Shown here: positions 29,145-34,683 of the stretch, piece by piece | Position numbering within the stretch: position 1 is the stretch's first letter | Layout of the letters: each line of letters starts with the position of its first letter | Origin: FCB group bacterium | Lineage (GTDB): Bacteria > Fidelibacterota > Marinisomatia > Marinisomatales > J089 | DNA length: 34,683 nucleotides | Reading direction: 5' to 3' | Assembly (NCBI GenBank): GCA_013152835.1 | Contig: JAADFQ010000116.1 | Coordinates: 1-34,683, forward strand | Notes under the pieces: model-generated | The model's database searches: none | What the model was told of the DNA's origin: nothing | What the model saw: only the letters and a program-made list of their open reading frames with translations | Program-made: the position numbers and the translations under genes

Positions 29145-30302
29145 ATGAAACCTAACGAAAAACTGGTTTTGTGGATTACGGGAAGTTCCCACTTTTCCGT
29201 ACATGCCTTTATGATCATTTTGCCGAACATCATGCTGGTTCTGAAAAATGAGTTCGGGACCGGCCTGGATACCCTGGGTCTGGTGGCCATGTTGGGATCG
29301 TTCATGTTCGGTCTGGGAGCCATTCCCACCGGGTGGCTGGAAACCCGGCTGGGAAGCCGGAATCTGCTGCTGATGTATTATGGCGGGAGTATCCTGGCCT
29401 CAATCGGGATTGCGCTTAGTTCTACAATGGTCGGTTTCACGGCGGGGCTCATGATTCTGGGGCTGTCAGCCAGCATTTATCATCCGGCCGGACTGACCCT
29501 GATTTCCAAAAGTGTTCGCAATCTGCCGGGGGGGATGGCGGCCCATGGTATCGCCGGATCGCTGGGGCTGGCCACGGGTCCCCTGATTGCTTCATTTATC
29601 ACCGACAGCTTCGGCTGGCGCGGAGCCTATCTGGTGATGGCCGGGTTCAATGCCGGTCTGGCCGTCCTGACCCTGATCGTCGTGGACCGGGATGTACGGA
29701 ATCATCATATTCAGCGCGAATCGTCGCCGAAGAATACCAACCGCCGGGCGTTATTTCTGTATTATTCCGTGGCCGTATTAATGGGTCTGGCTTACGCTGG
29801 ATTTACCACCTTCCTGCCGGCTCATTTCGCCCAGCAATCTTCCGGCTGGCTGACCGGATTTTCCGATACGCTGCGTGGCGGAACCCTGATGACCCTCGTA
29901 CTGACAGCCGGTATTCTGGGACAAATCCTGGGCGGCTACCTGGGGAATCATTTTCCGCGGCGGAAACTGGTCTTTTGGATTGTAGCCCTGAATATTCCCC
30001 TGCTCCTGGCGCTGGGCTTTACCAGCGGCATTATCCTGCTTTCCGTGGGACTTATCCTGGGCGTGGTTCACTTCAATTTTCAACCGGTGGGGAATTCCCT
30101 GATCGCCGACCTGACGCAGGACACGGATCGCGGATTGGGTTATGGGGTTAGTTTTTTCCTCAATTTCGGTGTGGGCGCCCTGGCGGCGGGCCTCAGCGGT
30201 GTGATCGCTGAATCCTTCGGCGTTTCCTGGGTATTTCCTGCCATGGCCGTTATCCTGCTTCCCGGATTATTCCTGGCCGGTCGTCTCGAAAAAGCCGCCT
30301 GA
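29145..30302 (+). CDS. Major facilitator superfamily transporter
   Basis: 385 aa with 12-TM-like hydrophobicity; GAIPTGWLETRLGSRNLLL loop motif. Confidence 0.85.
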   Translation: MKPNEKLVLWITGSSHFSVHAFMIILPNIMLVLKNEFGTGLDTLGLVAMLGSFMFGLGAIPTGWLETRLGSRNLLLMYYGGSILASIGIALSSTMVGFTAGLMILGLSASIYHPAGLTLISKSVRNLPGGMAAHGIAGSLGLATGPLIASFITDSFGWRGAYLVMAGFNAGLAVLTLIVVDRDVRNHHIQRESSPKNTNRRALFLYYSVAVLMGLAYAGFTTFLPAHFAQQSSGWLTGFSDTLRGGTLMTLVLTAGILGQILGGYLGNHFPRRKLVFWIVALNIPLLLALGFTSGIILLSVGLILGVVHFNFQPVGNSLIADLTQDTDRGLGYGVSFFLNFGVGALAAGLSGVIAESFGVSWVFPAMAVILLPGLFLAGRLEKAA

Positions 30303-30354
30303 GTTTCCCGTGTTGGTCCTTGGCATTCCTTTGATCTTCCAGTAATTTTCACCG

Positions 30355-31725
30355 ATGTCCAGGTCACGGGAAAATACAGCAGTATTACGAAATCTTCCCT
30401 CCGTCGCGGTGGTTCTTGAAGCGCTGGCGGACTTGCGCACAGTGAATCAAGCCATACTTACGGCTTTGGTGCGCCGGGAAGTGGCCGCCTGGCGGAAAAC
30501 ACTCCTGGAAGGCGGGGAAACACGGAGCCGGGAAGATCTGACCGCCGGAATTCAACACCGGGTACGCATTCAACTGGAAGGCCGTCCTCAACCATTAATC
30601 AACGCCACGGGAATTGTATTGCATACCGGATTCGGACGAGCTCCGCTTCATGACCAACAGTTGGCCCGGGTTTCGGCGCGAATGAGCGGTTATACCAATC
30701 TGGAGTTTGATCTAAACTCCGGGAGTCGCGGAAACCGCCTGGATCATGTTGCATTCCTGTTGAATACCCTGACGGGAGCGGAAGCGGCAGTAGTGGTGAA
30801 CAATAATGCAGCCGCCGTGCTGCTGACATTGAATGCCCTGGCGGAAGGTCGGGAAGTGATCGTTTCCCGCGGACAGGAAGTGGAAATCGGTGGCTCTTTC
30901 CGTATCCCGGATATTGTGGAAAAATCGGGCGCGATCATTCGCGAAGTGGGAACCACCAACCGGACGCATCTCAAGGATTATGAAGACGCGGTTGGAAAAA
31001 ACACGGGCGGTCTCCTGTGGGTCCACACCTCCAACTATCGTGTGCAGGGGTTCACCCATGCGGTGGCATTGAACGACCTGGCGGAGTTGGGCCGACGCAA
31101 GCGACTCCCGCTAATCGCCGACCTGGGAAGCGGCGCCCTGCAGGATTTGACCACGCTGGGGCTGCCTTCCGAGCCCACCGTTTCATCGGTGATCAAACAG
31201 GGTGCGGATGTGGTGACATTTTCCGGCGATAAATTGCTGGGGGGACCCCAGGCCGGGCTCATCGTGGGCAAGCGGCGCTGGATTCGGAAAATAACCCGCG
31301 ATCCCATCTACCGGGCCGTGCGCTGTGATAAATGGACCCTGGCTCTTTTGTGGGATGCGCTGGTGCATACCGAGGATAATCTGACTCACCGCCTGTTGTC
31401 TTCCGAAAGCGAGGTGCTCCAACGGCGGGCGGAAAAAATCCTGGAGCAAATTCGACCGGAGATTATCGCCCGCTGGTCAATCACCGTTCGGAAAACCACG
31501 GTGGAAGCGGGGAGCGGATCATTACCCACGCACCAGTTACCCAGCGCGGCCCTGGCATTTCAGCAGGAAAACACGGCCCTGGAAGACCTGGCCGGTCGCC
31601 TCCGGAGCGGATCGCCTCCGGTGGTGGGTTTCATTCATCGGGGGACCTTTTTTCTGGATCTGAAGGCCGTTCTCCCCGAACAGGATGCCCGGTTAATCCA
31701 GGCTCTAAACGCACTGGACGCATGA
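30355..31725 (+). CDS. selA: L-seryl-tRNA(Sec) selenium transferase
   Basis: NATGIVLHTGFGRAPL, NNNAAAVLLTLNALAEGREVIVSRGQEVEIGGSFRIPDI, TFSGDKLLGGPQAGLIVGK. Confidence 0.96.
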   Translation: MSRSRENTAVLRNLPSVAVVLEALADLRTVNQAILTALVRREVAAWRKTLLEGGETRSREDLTAGIQHRVRIQLEGRPQPLINATGIVLHTGFGRAPLHDQQLARVSARMSGYTNLEFDLNSGSRGNRLDHVAFLLNTLTGAEAAVVVNNNAAAVLLTLNALAEGREVIVSRGQEVEIGGSFRIPDIVEKSGAIIREVGTTNRTHLKDYEDAVGKNTGGLLWVHTSNYRVQGFTHAVALNDLAELGRRKRLPLIADLGSGALQDLTTLGLPSEPTVSSVIKQGADVVTFSGDKLLGGPQAGLIVGKRRWIRKITRDPIYRAVRCDKWTLALLWDALVHTEDNLTHRLLSSESEVLQRRAEKILEQIRPEIIARWSITVRKTTVEAGSGSLPTHQLPSAALAFQQENTALEDLAGRLRSGSPPVVGFIHRGTFFLDLKAVLPEQDARLIQALNALDA

Positions 31726-33590
31726 ACCAGATTGTCATCGGAACGGCCGGTCATATCGATCACGGGAAAACCGCCCTGGTGGAAGCCCTGACCGGCGTGA
31801 ATACGGATCGTCTTGAGGAAGAACAGCGCCGCGGTATGACGATTGACCTGGGTTTTGCCTTTCTGAATGAGCGACTCACGATCATTGACGTTCCCGGTCA
31901 TGAAAAATTTATTCGCAACATGGTGGCCGGTGTGGCCACCATTCATATCGGACTTTTAGTCGTTGCCACCGATGACGGTGTCATGCCCCAGACCCGGGAG
32001 CATGTGCATATCCTGAATTTGATGGGACTCCACGCCTGTCTGGTCGCCCTGACAAAATGTGACCTGATCGACGACCCGGACTGGCTGGATTTGGTGGAAG
32101 AAGATGTGCGGGACCTGATTAAAACGACCCATCTCACCGTTCCCGAAATCATCCGCACATCCACGACCACCGGCGAAGGAATCGATCGTTTGCGCCAGGC
32201 ACTCCTGACGCTGGCCGATGAAATCATCCTTCCCGATCCCGGGCCCTTTTTTCGTCTGCCCATCGATCGGGCCTTTCTCAAGGCGGGGTTCGGCACCATC
32301 ATCACCGGAACGGTCATTTCCGGTCATTGCCATATTGGTGATGAAGTGGAAATTGTTCCCGCTGCCGTGAAAGGGAAGGTGCGGAAAATTCAGAGTCATC
32401 AACAGGACGTTGATTCGGTCCGGGCCGGGGATCGGGCCGCCCTGAACATCAGCGGATTAACCCGGCAGGATGTGTTTCGGGGGGCGCAGGCGACGACCCC
32501 CGGCTGGCTCACCCGCGCTCATCGTTTGCTAGTGGATTATACCCCTTTGCCGGAGACAAAACTACCCAAACCGAAACAGCGGGTCCGGATTCACCTGGGC
32601 ACGGATGAAATTCTGGCCCGGATTACGCTTGTCGGTCCGGATTCGGAACATCCCGAGACCTGGCGCGGGGTGCTGGAACCGGAACGGGATATCTATACGA
32701 CGCTGAATGACCGCTTTCTCCTGCGAACCTATTCGCCCATGACCACGATTGGCGGCGGCCTGATCCTTCATCCCACGCCCCGGGGTAAGTGGCGTCAGGT
32801 GAAATCTGCCGCCCAGGAAATCCCCCGGGAGCCGGAGCGCCGACTGGAGTGGCTGGTGCGGGAGCGGGGCGATGATTTGTGGACGCTCAAGGATTGGAGT
32901 CGATTATTTTCCGTTGACCCGGACACGCTGTTATCCTATTTGCCCAACACCGATTGCGAATACACGGAAGAGAACTTTCTCTTTTCCCGTGAATGCATGG
33001 ACCGGGACCAGGATCGCCTGAAAACCATTCTGGCGGCGTTTCATCAACGGTATCCCTACCGCAGCCGCATGAATAAGGAAAATCTGAAGTCGGAATTTCA
33101 ATCCAATGACCGCTGGTTTCGGTATGTGCTGGAAGCCCTGAATCAGTCACAATCAATTCGGCTGGACGATCAGGGGGTTGCTCTCACTGATCACGTGGTA
33201 ACGTTAAGTTTCGATGATCAGTCCCGAATCGAGCATCTGATCCGGGTGTTTCGCGCGGCGGAACTGCGACCCCTCGATCTGGCGGAATTGACCGCCGCTC
33301 TCCGGCAGGAGGAAACGCTGGTACTGGAATTATTGCATGTGCTGAAAGGCCGGGGACAAGCCCTGGAAATCAAACCGGGAATCTGGCTCCTGACGGAAAC
33401 GATCGAATCGATGAAGCAATTGCTTGTGAAGCACTTTCAGGATTCGAACACCTTATCGGTGGCTCAGCTGAAGGATTTGTTCGGCGTTACGCGGAAAACC
33501 GGAATTCCCCTGCTGGAATATTTTGACCGTCGTGATTGGACCCGCCGGGAAGGGAACGAACGCACCGCGGGAGAAAGTCTGAACGAATGA
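31722..33590 (+). CDS. selB: Selenocysteine-specific translation elongation factor
   Basis: GTAGHIDHGKTALVEALTGVNTDRLEEEQRRGMTIDLGFA; C-terminal winged-helix domains; 4-bp overlap with selA. Confidence 0.96.
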   Translation: MNQIVIGTAGHIDHGKTALVEALTGVNTDRLEEEQRRGMTIDLGFAFLNERLTIIDVPGHEKFIRNMVAGVATIHIGLLVVATDDGVMPQTREHVHILNLMGLHACLVALTKCDLIDDPDWLDLVEEDVRDLIKTTHLTVPEIIRTSTTTGEGIDRLRQALLTLADEIILPDPGPFFRLPIDRAFLKAGFGTIITGTVISGHCHIGDEVEIVPAAVKGKVRKIQSHQQDVDSVRAGDRAALNISGLTRQDVFRGAQATTPGWLTRAHRLLVDYTPLPETKLPKPKQRVRIHLGTDEILARITLVGPDSEHPETWRGVLEPERDIYTTLNDRFLLRTYSPMTTIGGGLILHPTPRGKWRQVKSAAQEIPREPERRLEWLVRERGDDLWTLKDWSRLFSVDPDTLLSYLPNTDCEYTEENFLFSRECMDRDQDRLKTILAAFHQRYPYRSRMNKENLKSEFQSNDRWFRYVLEALNQSQSIRLDDQGVALTDHVVTLSFDDQSRIEHLIRVFRAAELRPLDLAELTAALRQEETLVLELLHVLKGRGQALEIKPGIWLLTETIESMKQLLVKHFQDSNTLSVAQLKDLFGVTRKTGIPLLEYFDRRDWTRREGNERTAGESLNE

Positions 33591-34683
33591 AGGCTAAAAA
33601 ACCGGTCCAGACGCCCCTGATGCGCCAGTACGGGGACATTAAACGGAAATATCCGGATACGATTTTACTGTTCAGAATGGGCGACTTTTTCGAAACCTTT
33701 AACGAGGATGCCAAAATCACCGCCCGAATCCTGGGGATCGTTCTCACGAAACGCTCCAACGGCGCTGCCGCGGACACGCCCCTGGCCGGATTCCCTCACC
33801 ACGCCCTGGACAATTATTTGCCAAAACTGGTGAACGCGGGACACCGGGTGGCGATCTGTGAACAGGTGGAGGACCCGAAACTGGCCCAGGGAATCGTGAA
33901 ACGAGAAGTGGTGGAAGTGGTGACACCGGGAACGCTTACGCTGGACCGAACCGGAAAATCGAACCAGTTTATCGCCTGCCTTTACCGGTCCAAACGTCGG
34001 GCGGGTTATGCCTGCTATGATCCTGCAACGGGCGATGTATTCCTGGGTGAATGCGCGGAGAACGAGCTCACCGAAGCGCTCCGGAAATTTTCGCCCCGGG
34101 AAGTGCTGGTGGATGAATCCGTGACCTATTCCACCGAACCCTGGTATCGGGAATTGCGTCCCTTTGTCACGAAAATCGAGGGCTGGATATTTGACCCCAA
34201 AGAATGCGCCGAACGTTTGACCACCCATTTTACGGTGGCCACTCTGAAAGGGTTTGGCGTGGCTGAAATGGAGCTGGCCGTCACGGCGGCGGGGGTGTTG
34301 TTCTATCATAATGTGACCAATTTGAATTCGACCATGGATCATGTGTCCCGTTTACAGCCGGTTCGTCAACGCGGATATATGTCCCTGGACGGTTTTACGG
34401 TGCGCAACCTGGAGGTGTTTCAGTCTCTGGCGTCCCAGGGAACGCACGGCACGCTGCTGGATGTTCTCGACGAAACTGCCACGCCGGGAGGGGGGCGTCT
34501 GCTCCGTCGCTGGCTGGCGCGGCCGCTCTGCGATGTGGATCGGATACGGCGTCGTCATGAAATTGTGGCCGCTCTGAAAGCGAAGCCGGAACTCCTGAAC
34601 CAGCTTCGGGACCGGTTACAGCAATTCGTGGACCTGGAGCGCGTCCTGTCCAAAATCAGCCTGGGAAAGGCCCATCCCAAAGA
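33587..34683 (+). CDS. mutS: DNA mismatch repair protein MutS, N-terminal part, truncated by window end
   Basis: MKAKKPVQTPLMRQYGDIKRKYPDTILLFRMGDFFETFNEDAKITARILGIVLTKRSN...DTPLAGFPHHALDNYLPKLVNAGHRVAICEQVEDP; ATGA overlap with selB. Confidence 0.95.
   Translation, partial: MKAKKPVQTPLMRQYGDIKRKYPDTILLFRMGDFFETFNEDAKITARILGIVLTKRSNGAAADTPLAGFPHHALDNYLPKLVNAGHRVAICEQVEDPKLAQGIVKREVVEVVTPGTLTLDRTGKSNQFIACLYRSKRRAGYACYDPATGDVFLGECAENELTEALRKFSPREVLVDESVTYSTEPWYRELRPFVTKIEGWIFDPKECAERLTTHFTVATLKGFGVAEMELAVTAAGVLFYHNVTNLNSTMDHVSRLQPVRQRGYMSLDGFTVRNLEVFQSLASQGTHGTLLDVLDETATPGGGRLLRRWLARPLCDVDRIRRRHEIVAALKAKPELLNQLRDRLQQFVDLERVLSKISLGKAHPK

Noticed and set aside
33665-34342. 225-aa minus-strand ORF
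   Set aside because: Fully antisense to mutS; composition looks like a shadow ORF with no recognisable domain
1-34683. tRNA, rRNA, transposase or prophage genes
   Set aside because: Scanned by eye for T-arm-like GGTTCGAATCC patterns, rRNA-like sequence and transposase/integrase motifs; nothing convincing found. A tRNAscan-SE or Rfam run would be decisive

Overview
This is a 34.7 kb bacterial chromosomal window that is mostly densely packed housekeeping genes. An FCB-group-like organism is a guess from protein style only. Left edge (about 1-5000): an AT-rich surface-glycan segment with a GT9 C-terminus, a sulfotransferase-like protein, a Wzx-type flippase and a YfhO-like membrane protein, followed by an orphan histidine kinase. 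The rest, in order: arfB/mpg (-); yajC-def-fmt-rsmB-PASTA protein-dolichol/CDP-DAG-type kinase-BatA-like-hflX (+); a DAACS symporter and a DUF255/YyaL protein (-); a DUF885 peptidase-like protein and a Na+/solute symporter (+); a small membrane protein, a GNAT and ltaE (-); ffh-rpsP-khpA-rimM-trmD-rplS, an MFS transporter, selA-selB and the start of mutS (+). The items most worth a second look are: (i) a strongly structured non-coding region at about 15139-15350, best read as a minus-strand ~200-nt RNA with 6S-like architecture ending in an intrinsic terminator; (ii) a cluster of diverged palindromic repeats between ltaE and ffh; (iii) two frameshifted genes, one caused by an exact 10-bp tandem duplication in the symporter and one in ltaE; (iv) ribosomal protein S16 with a ~100-aa acidic low-complexity tail; (v) a kinase-less PASTA protein directly downstream of rsmB. 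I found no CRISPR array, rRNA, tRNA or transposase. I did not find a multi-gene system that I could defend as undescribed.
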